Assembly (NCBI GenBank): GCA_964030785.1 | Contig: OZ034977.1 | Coordinates: forward strand, 33,989,152-34,053,151 | Length of the DNA stretch: 64,000 bases | Reading direction: 5' to 3' | Origin: Siderastrea siderea | Taxonomy: Eukaryota; Cnidaria; Anthozoa; Scleractinia; Rhizangiidae | In this document: piece by piece, positions 12,395 to 36,900 of the stretch | How positions within the stretch are numbered: position 1 is the stretch's first letter | Layout: each line of letters begins with the position of its first letter | Notes under the pieces: generated by a model | The model's input: the letters and a program-made list of their open reading frames with translations, nothing else | Databases searched by the model: none | Told to the model about the DNA's origin: nothing | Made by a program: the position numbers and the translations under genes

Positions 12395-14225
12395 ATAAAC
12401 AATCAAGAGTATGACTGTATCACAGTGCTTCATGCATATATTGTTCACATCTTTTTTAATTTTATGAAAATAATAATCTTTTTGTTGCTCCAGGTTGAAA
12501 AGGAGAGTATTGTACATGGGTTGAATTCCTTCAAAACGGACTCAGTGCACTACAGTCATTTAGTCAAAGAAGCAAGTACTTCCTTCCTTTGGAGAAGTAC
12601 ATCTGCAGGTGTACATTTTCTTTTCTTTTCAATTTGTTTGCAGAGTTTTTCTATATTGTGGAGTATTCTGTCCAGAGTCCCCTTGCTTCAATAATGAAAA
12701 ATGCTTCAAAGAAGGAGATTTTCAGAAATGTTAACAGTGGATATTTTGAAAAATGGAGATGTATCATTAACCATTTACTGTAGCTTGGAAATAGTTAACA
12801 TGAGCTTCTGTTAAAACAAAAACAGGTTTTCATACAAAACACATCAAAATGCAGTTTCTACATAGCACATTGATGGTTTTTGAACAGAGCAGATAGCTTA
12901 AAACATATGAAGGTGAAGGTGCAAAACATTTTAATTAATTGTTGTGTTTTTGAAAAATATCTGACTGGAACTAACCAGTTGCCATGGGAACTATTAAAGT
13001 GCATTTTGTACTCTAACTGGACTGCAATAAGAATTTTGAAAGCTTCACTCTGTAAAATGCATAACAGTTAATACAATGAACATGGTTCTGTTCAGTTATC
13101 CAATGTGCACCATTCAAAATTGTGAATTGTTTCTTATTGATTGTCTTGAAGTGCTTCAAGGGAGTGAGAAATACGACCTTATTTTTGAGAGTGTTAGAGC
13201 GGTTTTCAACTGAGTATCATAAATCCAATGCATGTATGCCAATCATGATTGGTTGTGGTGTTACTCCGGCTAATTGGATGAATAACCAAATGAAAACAAA
13301 TGAAATACAAAATAATTACTTGTATCAACCAGTTGAAAAGTGCTCTGTCACTCTATACTGTACCAACTATACCAGAAGAAATCTGCCCCAGAAAAAATCT
13401 CCATCTGTGTTCTGTAGTGGGGTGGGGGTATCTGGTTTAACTTTCACTTGTGCATAATATCGGAGGTTTCTAACTCATGGTATGCCTCTGTCACCCTTTT
13501 CAAACTGCAAGATCTCACGCTTATGGGCTTCTTTTTCAAAATATGGTTATGCTTATCCATAAATCAATGTCTCAGTGATGATTTTGAAAAAAAAGTTGCT
13601 TTGCCTTTTTTTTCTGATTGTCCAATCTCAAACAAGCAGTGAAAATATTTTTACAGACAAGCAAAAACCTTGGTTGATGTTTAAACCTTCCTTGGTTTGA
13701 AAAATCTCAACTGTTTTTTAAGGGTATAAAAGGCAGTTGAAAGAATAATAAAAAAAAGATAAAATGGAATGCTATAAAAGTACTGAATTTTCCAGCACGG
13801 ATAGATATTTAAAAATTTTGGTGCAAATGACACATCATCTGGAAAATAATATTTATAAGCATCATAGAAAGAAAAAAAGAGAGATTTCAATAGAATTAGA
13901 TTGTCCAGCGATAATGTTTTGAAATAACTGCTTTGTTGGAAATGAACAGGAATAATAAGGAATACCAAATAACACATGAAATGATTACTTTTCTATGGAA
14001 TGCTGTAAAATAAATAGAGATTTTAACTTAACTCTTGCAAATTTTAGAAAAGGAATCAGTAGTTAACTAATGTTTTGTTACACTTAAATATTCCAAGTGA
14101 CTTAGTTTTTGGGCTGTTGATAGTTACTGTAAAACCTTTATTAAGTCCCTGTCTGTTATGTAAGTCCTACTGCTGCCTTTGGAAGACAGATTTGAAATTA
14201 TCCTGGGCCCACTTCTCCCATGGGG

Positions 14226-14412
14226 ATGTGTGGTGGAGTTGTTGGCATGTTGGACTTCACATCTGAAGGTTGGTGGTTCAACGTAGGCTCCTTAGACAAG
14301 ACACTTTACCCCACATTGTCTCTCTCCACTCAGGTGTATAAATGGGTACCACCAATATACTGCTGAGGGTAACCCTGCGATGGACTAGCATCCCATCCAG
14401 CGGGAGTAGCAA
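14226..14412 (+). mobile_element. tRNA-derived SINE remnant
   Basis: A tRNA-like head (gtggagttgttggcatgttgg, then tggtggttcaacg, resembling polymerase III A and B boxes) is followed by a body with gatggactagcatcccatcc. This arrangement is typical of dispersed invertebrate SINEs. A related, poorer body lies at about 50965-51075. Confidence 0.6.
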
Positions 14413-15129
14413 CACTCTCAATTGCTTCACATGTGTGTGAGACTTTGCCTTACCCTTCTCCCATTGTGGTGTAACAAACAGTTGGAAAAGTCAATGATTT
14501 TAATTTTTTATCTGAAATTTACTATTGGAATAGCTCCCCTCCCCCCATCCTTTCTCTAACTGATTAAATAGTCCTTCCTTTATTAAAGCGTGAAGTGAAA
14601 TAGTTGACTGGGGCTTAATAAAGCTTTTACAGAATTATAGCTTTGGCGTGGAAGTGGGGTTTAATCAGAAATAATGATAAGCTATTTTACCTAACTGTAC
14701 TGTTTGTTAAGTATTTTCCTAGGTCAGAATGCTTTGTCAATAAAAGAAGGTTGTAGTTTGTATCTGTTGTTTTCACTTGACTTCACAATGACCCGATGAA
14801 CACTTGAGTGTACCACTTGCTGGGTGTGTGGGTTGCAGAACAGCTTTTATTTGCTATCACACAGTCAATCGTGTTGGCGTTTCTTTATAAACATTTAAAC
14901 GCATACTTAACACATAGCAGTAACCTCAGGAAAACTGACATGCAGGGCTTCGAAAAAACCATGATAGTGTTTTATGCTTTTAAGGAAAAAAGGTTAGGAA
15001 AAAGAGAAAAGAAACATGCCAACCAGTTGAAACTATGTATAATTATCAACTGTTTACAATGTTCTTGGATGTCCTAATGCCCCTTATCCTAAGTTACTTT
15101 ATAGTGTGTGAAAGGACCCATTGAAGACT

Positions 15130-15153
15130 GGGGAGGGGAGGGGAGGGGAGGGG
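15130..15153 (+). other. Putative G-quadruplex, five GGGG runs
   Basis: Five runs of four G separated by single A residues. Such a tract can form a stable quadruplex on the + strand. It lies about 2 kb upstream of the coiled-coil gene start. Confidence 0.8.
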
Positions 15154-17152
15154 TCACGATGGGGACTCCACACTACTCTACCCCTCTCAGTTCTTACTGA
15201 CCTTTCTTTTTGTCTAACACCCAGCTACGAGAGCCTGCCTCTTCTTCTTGTTGACTTGAAGGTGTCCCTGCCATATTTTGACATCATTTGAGGCAAGAAA
15301 GATCATTTGAGAGACGTTTCGTTGGTACAAGCTGTATCAGTTTGCTTTGAAAGCATTTTAGCACCTTATTGAGTTGTTCTGCCCAGACTGCTGCATATAA
15401 TTTATTCGGCCGAAATAGATGTTTGTGTATGTTTGTATGTTGCGGAAAATATTATTCCACTTTTAATCTATCAACAAAATTGTTTGGAAACACAGATGCG
15501 GCTACAACTTGTTTCAAACGACCGCGTACGAACTGGAAACTACAAACAAAGCTATTTGGGTTATTTGGGTCAGGATTTGTCACATACTAAATTCGGAGGT
15601 ATTCCGCGGAGGGGTTAGGAGAATTTCGACACACTCTCTCAAGTAACAACTCAAGTTTGACTACAAAATTTAGCTTTAAAGATTAAAGAAGGCTAACAGT
15701 AATTAATAAAAGCGTAAATGCCTTCTAGCGTAAATCTTAGAAAAAAGTTTCTCAATTTGACGCGGATTTTCGCAATGGTTGTAGTTGGAAGTTCCTATAA
15801 TCTCCTAAACTAACAGCCAAATGACGCTCTGAACAAGGTTATTCCCCGAATTTGTCTGCTATCGTGTTATAACTCTAGACACAAACAATTCAGTCTCACA
15901 TCAAGTCTTGCAGGAACTGACAAGGAAGGTACAAGCAACAATCAGTAAGTTTAAATGTGTAATGCAGTTGTAGCGATGTTATTGTCAGTTGTGAGTATAT
16001 TTGAAAGTTTTATTTCAGTGCAGAGCTGCGAAATGTCGGTGTGTTCACTTCCGGGATCGGGCTGAGCGAAGGAAGAAGTGGCGCGCGCTTTACTTCATTT
16101 TGTCGCGTCTCATTTTGTCTTTTCGGCCAGAATTTAAAATTATTGAGAAATGCAATCTTGAATGAAGTTTTCCTTATGCAAAACTTAATTTGAAACGTCA
16201 AGCACCACTTAATTTGTACAAAGTTTGAAACGCTTTCGAGCACGGGGTAAAAGAGTGCGCGATGATCTTCGATTCAGTCTTGGCGACCATGAGAGCTATC
16301 AAAATCAATCGGCTCCATTCCGAAACGAGATTAAAGGAATAAAAAAGCTCTAAAATAAAGAAATCCACGTTAAATAATTTCTATACATTGGTCTTGGTGA
16401 TGTTTCTGGAAATATTTAGTATTCAATTGCCAACGCAATTATCACGATACAAATGATCATCAACACGTGACGGTGTATCAAATTATTACTCGTTCATTTT
16501 GACGATTTATGAACAGGTTAGATTCTTTGAGGCAGCTTTCGAGTGACAAATAGTTCTTTCTTACTGGTACAGGTGATCAAAAGGACTGAATCATCAAGTT
16601 TTGTTATGACGTGACATTTATTTTAAATCTGTCCCACGCTAGCATCTGATCATGGTTGACTGGGTCACGCCATGTTTTGAACAAATATTTTTGTTGATCG
16701 CATTTAATAATGGCAAAAGTGGTGAAAAAATTATGACTCGTTCGTTGCCTGATAGAGAACGACATTCTCATTTTGCAAATGAAAAAATTTAAACAAAACA
16801 TCAGTTGCCATTCTTAGCCGGGCTATTTAGCGAGATAGGATTGGGGGTAACTTTTTAGCTTGGGATGTTTGCATGTGAAGTACCTCCTGAGTGGAAAATC
16901 AATGCATCAGAATTTGATTTTAAGCCTTCAAAAGTGACGGACACAGAATAAAGGGCATTGGGGAGGATATTTACTTGCTATTAGAGTTCAAGTACTTATC
17001 ATACCATTTATTTGCGTAAAGCAAGAACAAAACTGTGAAAGGGATTTAATATTAATGATGGTTATTTGTGAGAGGCTCTCTACTTAAAAGTATGAAGAAG
17101 AACCTAGTGATTATTACCACACAAACAGAAAACGTAGCTTACGATAACCGGC

Positions 17153-28852
<11,700 letters not shown>

Positions 28853-30993
28853 ACAAAGCCTTTGACAAACACCCACATTGTACGATAAAACAATTTAAAA
28901 ATCTGATCAGTGGTGTTTTTACTCGTACGTACAGGTCTTTAATCCTTGTTGAAACATTGCCGCAATTTTATATTTTTGTTTTTATTGCCACTGGTGCATT
29001 CCACTGAGCTGCAGGGAACCAATCAGAAAAGAAAGGCCCAGAATGGCCCTGATTAGTACACACTCACAAATGTGGCTTATAATTTGAAAGAATGCAAATC
29101 TGATTGGTCGATTTGTTTTCTGTGATTCCACGTTGAACTAAAATCCTTGGGTTTTTTTTGCAAATCGGACCTAAATATTGTGTTTTTTGGTTCTAATCAT
29201 TTACTTGTCTTAACTAATTAAAAACAACTAGATTGCTTGGCCATGTTTCCTATGAGTGATAGTCACCTTGCCTGTACTTTACTGGCTAGTCGACCGAGGA
29301 AAAACTACAGCAAAATGCACTTAATAGTTTTCATAATTGTTACTGTACATAATAGAGCATAAAACTGAAACCCACGTCAAGGATACTGTATTTGGCGTAC
29401 ACCTCATAAAATGTAGGCTGGTATTTCTGAACATAATTATTTGTGATGATTTTGTGGTTTAACTTTGAAGGAATCTTAGAATGATGTAATTTTGATTTTA
29501 ATTATAGCTTTAAACGCTACATGTATAATTATTGTAAGCTACTATAAACAACTACTGACCCAGTGTTTACGATTTAAAAAACTGTCCTGCAGTATCAGTC
29601 ACGGAGGCTGGCTGGAAAGCCATTTATCAACTGTGACCACTGATGAGTCATGAAAATGAAGTCAGGTGAATGAGTTGGTGAAATTAATGACAGAGGTTTT
29701 CTGATAAGAATTCACTAACTGTTTGCCAGAGCCTTTTTTGTTCAGGCCAAAAAAATGGTGACATGGTCATACCATGTGTTCCACTCAGTGCATTAAATAA
29801 TCATTAAATGTGACTAACGTACTAGGTAACTGTGAATAGTGATGTAGCAATAAAATTGTTGTTCATTAAAATATGACTGATGAAGTGCTTGCTAGTTTGG
29901 ACTGTTCAGCAAAATAATTACAGTAATATGTAATGATCAGTATATAAACTCATCAACTATAGATGAGGTTGGGGAGCCAAGTTGCTGGAGCCAAGCGTGC
30001 GTAAGGTGTTCATGGCAACCCTGTGAGCAGCAACCACCAATGGCACCATCACACTGAATTACATTCAGTGGATATAACACTGCACTTTTATGAGAGGGAG
30101 GGAAGGAAGGGACAGGGAAAGCAGCAAGACAGCTATGAATTTGTTAATGCTACAATGAACAGAATTGCACCATGAGTGTCAAGATGCAGTTTATTTATAT
30201 ATTGTATATAATTATGGTAAGAATTCTTCCCATGCTGGTTCCCTCATTAGGCTCTGTGATTGTTTGCATGTAGATAGCTTGTTCACAAACTCGGTATGAT
30301 CAGCATGGGTCAATAAATGGTTCTAGGTAGTTCACTCTGGTAGACAAAAACCATCCAGTAGATCAACCCCCCAACCCCCCACCCAAACCTTATTTTCCTG
30401 ATTATAAGCATACTATGTTAGGTTACTTGTTAGTTGCTTATTTACTAGTCAGAGTGGTTTTACTTTTTTAATTACCCATGAAACAATTAGTGTCTAATAT
30501 TCAAACTTGAACAAAAGAAAACAATGAAATTAGGGAGTAACAGTCTAGTATCTATTTCGTGGGTTTAGTAAAATCTCTGTAGTATTTGTGTTGTTGAACA
30601 ATAGTTCTCGAACTCATTTTAATAATTCATAAAGAGAAAACAAAGGAATTCACTACTGTGACAGTGGTTTGGGTACCTGATCTTAACTAGCATAAAATTT
30701 TGAGAACTTTTTCTTTCAATTTCTCCAAGAACTATGAATTAATGGTTTGAGAAGCTATATCAAACACTTGAAAGAGTGTTTCATCAGGTATGTAAACACC
30801 TTAAACTTTAAGCTGTGCCTTGTTTTTAAATCCACTTCTTGGCACTTTCTTTCTCGTGTTCGATAATTATCTCATCTACTTTAAATAATGAAAATGGATT
30901 CATGAATGATTGTTTGATTCTATTTAGTTTCAACTGTTTTGTTCCAGAATAATATCATTGAGGAAAGGTGATTATGATGTGCCTACAAACCTC
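28853..30993. other. Region between two convergent genes
   Basis: This is the 3' side of both the coiled-coil gene (+) and the MULE-Ulp1-PHD gene (-). Candidate poly(A) signals are AATAAA at 29849 on the + strand, and TTTATT near 30188, which reads AATAAA on the - strand. No coding exon was recognised. Confidence 0.5.
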
Positions 30994-33900
30994 TCATTGA
31001 GGGCAGGTGAAGAAGGGCTTGATAGCTGCAATATAGTAGTCCTGTGTAATACAAGCTGCATGAAAGAACTGTCCACAAGCATCACAGGACAGCCACAGAA
31101 TGCCGTCACCACCTCGGCAAACCTTGCAGACTTCGACATTCCGCCTGGTGATAAAATGAATAAGCAGAAAATATAATGATGATCAAAATGAGAGCAATTT
31201 GAAATAAGTTTAAATGAAGAATCCATCAAGAAGAAAGCAACAAATTTCAACTACAAAAAAACATCCCACAAATGAAAAAGCAGGCCTTTTAAAACATTAA
31301 ATTAATATGGTGTGACGAGACCAGAAGGTTAGGACAAGAGCTAAAATCATGGGTATGCTTTAATCTATTTTATCCCAAAAGTTTTGGTTTGAAATTCGAG
31401 AAGCTTTCCATGTCAATGGAAAGGCTTTTTCCATCCTGGCGAAGAGCCCCTTGTTCTGTTCCAAACTTGCAATCTCACTGGTAGATCGAAAACCTTGTGT
31501 GATGGCACAATGGAACAAGCCAACAAACATCAACAAAATGGATGTTGCACTGTGACTATTTTCTGATGTGGACAATTTTGATAAGGAAATTCAAACTTTC
31601 AATACCAGCTATTTGTTGCTATTTTGTGGGAAGGGATTTAAATAGGGGAGAAAACTGTTTTGAGTCTACAGTGTGGAGAGGACTTTGCAGTGCATTTTCG
31701 GATGAGTCGCACTACCACCAAGCGGCTGACTAGAGAAGTGTTGAGAACAGGGAAAATACCAACAGATGTCTATAGACAAGAAACAACCATTTTAAAACCG
31801 CAAAGTCTCAGAACAGTTGCCCTAGTTATCCTCAACAGCAAAATGTCAGGAAAAATTCCTGAAAAAAAAAAGATAAAATGTTTCCTGTCTGTGTGCAGCA
31901 GAAATGGAAATGCAAAATTAATGGTAATAGAATAAATTTAAAAAGTGAAGTACCTCCCAAGGTCATCCACTTGTTCTGGAAAAATTCTAGTAGATCAGCT
32001 GCACATTCCATTCACTTTTCAACCGCTCAAAAATTTTTCACTAAATGGAAAGCAGCCCGAGTCTAGCAAAAACTAGAATTGTAGTGGGTCGAGCTGTACT
32101 GGCCGAGTGAAAACTGGATGATTAAGGGAAGTTGCTTAGAACCAAGTGCATGCTCACCTCAGGTGGACACCGGTTAAAAAAAAAAAAAGTAGATGGTGTT
32201 CTTAGAACTGGGCTCACCCAGCCTCCAATGCAGTTGTTTTTGGGGGAGTCGTATTACCCTCCTGCCCACAAACGCCTGCTTACCGGAGTTTAACATTCCT
32301 TTCCAATTGTTTTACTTGCAAGGCAGTCTAACCAATCACCATTGGGGCATTGTCTGACAAAGACCAGTCAAATTAATCGTTATAATGTGCACCTCTGTAC
32401 TTCAGGTGATTGTTTTTGTTCCGAGATGCTGGTGCCGGGAAGCTGGAACATATTCTTTACTTCTAGAATGGCGAATTATGGCTGAAAAATCGGAAAAAAC
32501 ATATTGCGTGATTAAAAGTGTTTCCTGTGTGACACTTTTATCCCGTTATTGACCGAAGGAGTTCGAATCTTCTGACAAAGCATTGTTGATCTTCCTCGCC
32601 TGATCGAACGGACAGTCAGAGAAGACTTCAGCGCTTCTCAAACTGCTGGAGCCAATGCAATGCGAAGGGATATATAAGAGACTTCTACGAATTGAAAAGA
32701 CAAAGAGTAAGACGACAAAGGACCGAGCGAGATGATAAACCGATGAATGAGATGAAAATATTACATCTGACGTGCCACAACAACCAAGTGCATTTCGGCG
32801 GCGAAATCTGTCATACTCAATTCGCTGGCATATCCTTTAATGTTTCTGCTATCTTTGCGTCTAGGGACGAAGGAGGTTTTTGCAACGTGCATTTGCATGC
32901 TCTTTTTGCACGACATTCCCTATTAAAACAGAGGGGACTGCTAGTCCTAGTTTATAACATGTAGTCTAGTTTACAATCACTATTGTGATTACACAGAGCT
33001 AATAGCTTATCAGTTTTAAAATCTCTTGACGGATTTCTAAGTTTAATGTTGCATTTGAAAGCTTATAGAGTATAGATAATCCTACACTTCTAAGTTAAAT
33101 GAACCATTTGAAAGTTCAGAGAATGTAGTTATAATTATCCCTGCATTTATAATTAATCAGTGATTTAATGCTTTTGGAACAATTTAGTGCCACGTGGGAT
33201 TGCAACACGATATCGTAAATTTTATGCCTAAACGGAGTTTATCGAGCACATAAATAAATTTATTTCTCCAAAATCTTAACACCGATTTTGAAGTTCAACG
33301 TGCCATTTCAAAGGTTAGGAAACTTCGTTATCCCTGCATTCAAGAACGATTTTGAGATGACGTTTTACTTTACATTTTAAAATTTATACTGCGCTGTCCC
33401 GCGCGTCTGTTATCTGCATGTGTTCTCGCGAAAGCGTCCTGCGGTCAAGGTCAACCTTCCATCCATAAGTAGGTACAATGTGATTGGCTAAGCGGCAGAA
33501 AGGAATGTTGAACTCAGGTAGGCAGGCGTTTGTGGTGAGGAGGGTAATACGACTCCCCTAAAAATGACTGCGTGGGAGGCTACACCCCAGGCTACCTGGT
33601 TAGATTTGAGGTTGCATGGAGTTGGAACACTCCATGCAACATTGACAAATCACCCCTCCTGAACATTGACAACTCATCCCTCCCTGCTTCCTAATGTCCC
33701 CCCCTCTCTCCCCTCCCTGTTTCCATCTCTCTTCTTTTTGTGTCTGCACATGTTACCTTTGGATGTCACTATAGCAGAATCCAAGGATAGTGTCACAGAT
33801 GTGCTGTCTGTCCTGATGTAAATTACATGGTGATGCGAAGCACAGCCCTTCAGCAAGACATCTGGCAAACTGTAGACACAAAAAAAGACATGTCAGTTGC

Positions 33901-36900
33901 CCAGGTGAAGGCCAGAGTGGCATCTGGATCTTTCCCAATCAACTGAACCAGCCATGAGGCTGAACACTACTGATGCTTAACAAGTACTGACAGTTTTATT
34001 TGTCGTATGAAGGACTTTAAAAAAAACATTTTTCTTTCTATCCCCTACCCATTAAGGCACATAGTGTACAGGGATTATTTCCAGTTAGACTATGGACAGT
34101 CCCTCTTTCTACTCAGGGAAAGTAGAGCAATTACTAGCCAATTGCGTCTGTTAGGTTTCTCAGGGCTTCATAAATGAAATGGTGCATTTTTATACAACTG
34201 AGTAAAAAAGAGAGCATTAGGAGGAAACTTCATGACCAAGGAGATTGACATCTGGCAAACTGGATTGACAAAACTGTGGACTGCTATGGTTCACCCGTGG
34301 TCATGGAAAAATATAGCCTGCGAATACAGCCGCCTCTCATTCACATCCCGCAACGAAGAGCGAAAGGCGGCTGTATTCGCAGGCTAGGAAAAATAAAAAA
34401 ATCTGACTTCTGCCCATGCAAAGCTACATGTAAATAATTTGTACAGTCATGTGCATGTTGACACGAACAAGTACAAACTATAACATGGTCTCTTCCAGAG
34501 ATGATGTCAACAAATTTGACGTGCATTCATTTTATGATCAACAGGATTTTCAAATATTTACCTTTCCATTTGCACAAGAAAATCATCCATGAGCTGAACA
34601 ATGTAACAAATTATGAGGGAAATTGCAGCTGGGTAAGTTATTTAAGGTAGGGCTTAATCATCGTCACCTTCATCAGGTGTCATGACATCAGTAGTTAAAA
34701 ATGTATGGGTCAAATAGTGAGGTGGACCAGACTTGTTAGCTGCATGGGGGGAGCTGCTTGTTTTAAGGCGGGCTAGCTACTCTGAACTCAAAACCAAGCT
34801 ATGGCAGTGGTCGCTGTGGAGCTTTAAGGAGAAGTCTTATCTTCAGCATTGGGTAGCTTATAAAACACTTGGCAAGCAACCCACTTAATTGGTGCTTAAT
34901 TTCACCAAACCAAGGACTAACCACCAATATCTACATGACTGTACCTATATTGAGGCAACTCTACCTTTCAGTAGAGAGGCCCTGAACATTGACTGTGCAA
35001 TTGGTGTGATACATGTGCAGGTTTAAGTACTTACCCAACAGATAATTACACCACAATTGTGTAAATCCTGCTGACTGTAATGACACGGCTCTCTGCACGG
35101 CCAAGTTAAGCTGTTCCACAACACCTTGGAGTCAATCATCTCACTACAAAATTCTCTCATTAGAAAAACATCTGACTGCACTCTTAAACTTACCACATTC
35201 AGTCAGGTTGTCTGTCCACTCTGTCCTAGTATAACAATATAATTATTTTTGGCAGAAATTTAGTTGCTTTGGTTCAATCATCTCTCACTTAATTACAATG
35301 ACCTGTTACTTGGGAGCTCTGCTGTTTACTGGCTAACCTACATGGACAGTGTCATCACTGTATTGACCACACACTTTGTCCATTAATTTTTTGCTCTTGT
35401 TTTCCCACTTGTTCAATACATGCCATTTCCAAGTTGTCTTGTGCCTTTCACATGAATATGAGTTTTCATATGAAAGGGTAATTGTACCAAAACTCAATTT
35501 GAAAATTAGAGGTACAAGACAAGACAACTTGGAAATGGCCTTTGTGAAAATAATAGAGAAACTAGTTAACACTGATACCCTTACGGCTAAAGTGAAGTTA
35601 CAAAAAGGGTTTAATGCTTGAATTAGTAATGATCATGACCGCAGAATGTAGAATCATACCATATTCTTTGAATGTTATGCATCAGCTCTTGGTCTGTGTC
35701 CATAGTTACTGTATGTTCTTCTGATACAAAGGGGTCAAAGTACAGCTTCTCTTGGTTACATTTGTCAACAGCCTGGTAATTAAAGGAAATAGTTTCACAG
35801 TGAGTGACATTTAGTAAAGAGAGGGAATACAGGGATGGGGGGGGGAGGGGTTGGGGTCACTTTCTTCTGTGGTCTTCTTTAAAATAAACTAGCTGAAGTT
35901 AAAATATTTCTGTTAATGGTATTAAATACTGGTATATAATTGTTTTACTTTTTGCTAACCAAGCTCTGAGAAGTAACTGAAGTCACTAACAAATTAAAAC
36001 AGTTCTAATTTATTACATTCAAATATGTCACTTATTTTTTTATTTCTTTGTATACTTGAATGCAATTTGAAATGGAAATAATTAAGCAACAACAAACTTG
36101 TACTGGTGGATGATTTTCTAAAATCACAAGTACTTACATTGCTAAATTACTTTATAAATAATAAAAGTACTTGTACTTGTGCTTGACTTTTAAGTGCTTT
36201 TATTATGCCACATCAATCTTGATCACATCCAATGAGAATAATGAATTGTGTGACAAAAAGTGTGACAAAAGTTCACAAAAAAACACAAGAGTTTAGGAAG
36301 AGTACAGTGTACACAACAGTTGACAACTGAAAATACACTGGACAGAATCGAACACAGGAGTTGACAAGAAAAACACAAGAATTGACAGGAGAACACAAGA
36401 CTTTTCACAAGAACACAAAAGTTGACAAAAGAACACAAGAGTTGACAAGACAACACAAGAGATGACAAGTCAGAGTGCACAAGTAACACAAACAAGAATA
36501 AGAGTTTAATTAACAAATTCTTGGCAGCTGTCATTAATTCTGATTAAGATGGATTCCGTTCAATGTTCGAGCAATAAGTGCAAAAAATATTTACTAAAAA
36601 ACTACTCATAGCACGGTAACATTTTAAATGCTATTTGAAACATCTCACTCTAGTTCACTTGCCCAAGTGACCCCGCGATGAAATTCTCAAGCATTCTCAA
36701 GAAAATTAACTTCAAATCTCGTTAAAGTATGCTAAAAACGGGCGCCATTTTCAGTGTTCTCCCTAGTTTTCAGGGTAACAGGTAAGTCAGTTTTTTGGAC
36801 CGGTAAAGCAGCTCTGTTGAAAATCTTTTTCTACGCTCGTGTGGAATTGTCGTCATGAGACCCGAAATGTTGCAGGGATGACACTAGGCTAACACACGTT

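Larger units (their letters stand above)
11527..17152. other. Intergenic region between NEDD1 and the coiled-coil gene
   Basis: No coding exon of either strand is supported here. It holds the inverted-repeat elements at 11652-11784 and 12175-12394, the SINE remnant at 14226-14412 and the G-run at 15130-15153. From about 15600 to 16330 the sequence is less AT-rich with more CpG, which would suit a promoter for the downstream gene; no transcription start can be assigned. Confidence 0.5.

Noticed and set aside
13681..13977. 98-residue - strand frame rich in Phe and Tyr
   Set aside because: AT-rich composition explains it; there are no recognisable motifs or splice signals.
30994..30996. TGA as a selenocysteine codon completing the PHD finger
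   Set aside because: It sits where a Cys is expected, but no SECIS-like structure was recognised downstream and the frame ends about 13 codons later. A nonsense mutation or natural stop is simpler.
32692..32964. 90-residue frame inside the foldback element as a transposase
   Set aside because: No DDE, zinc-finger or other transposase motif is visible and the length is within chance for this composition.
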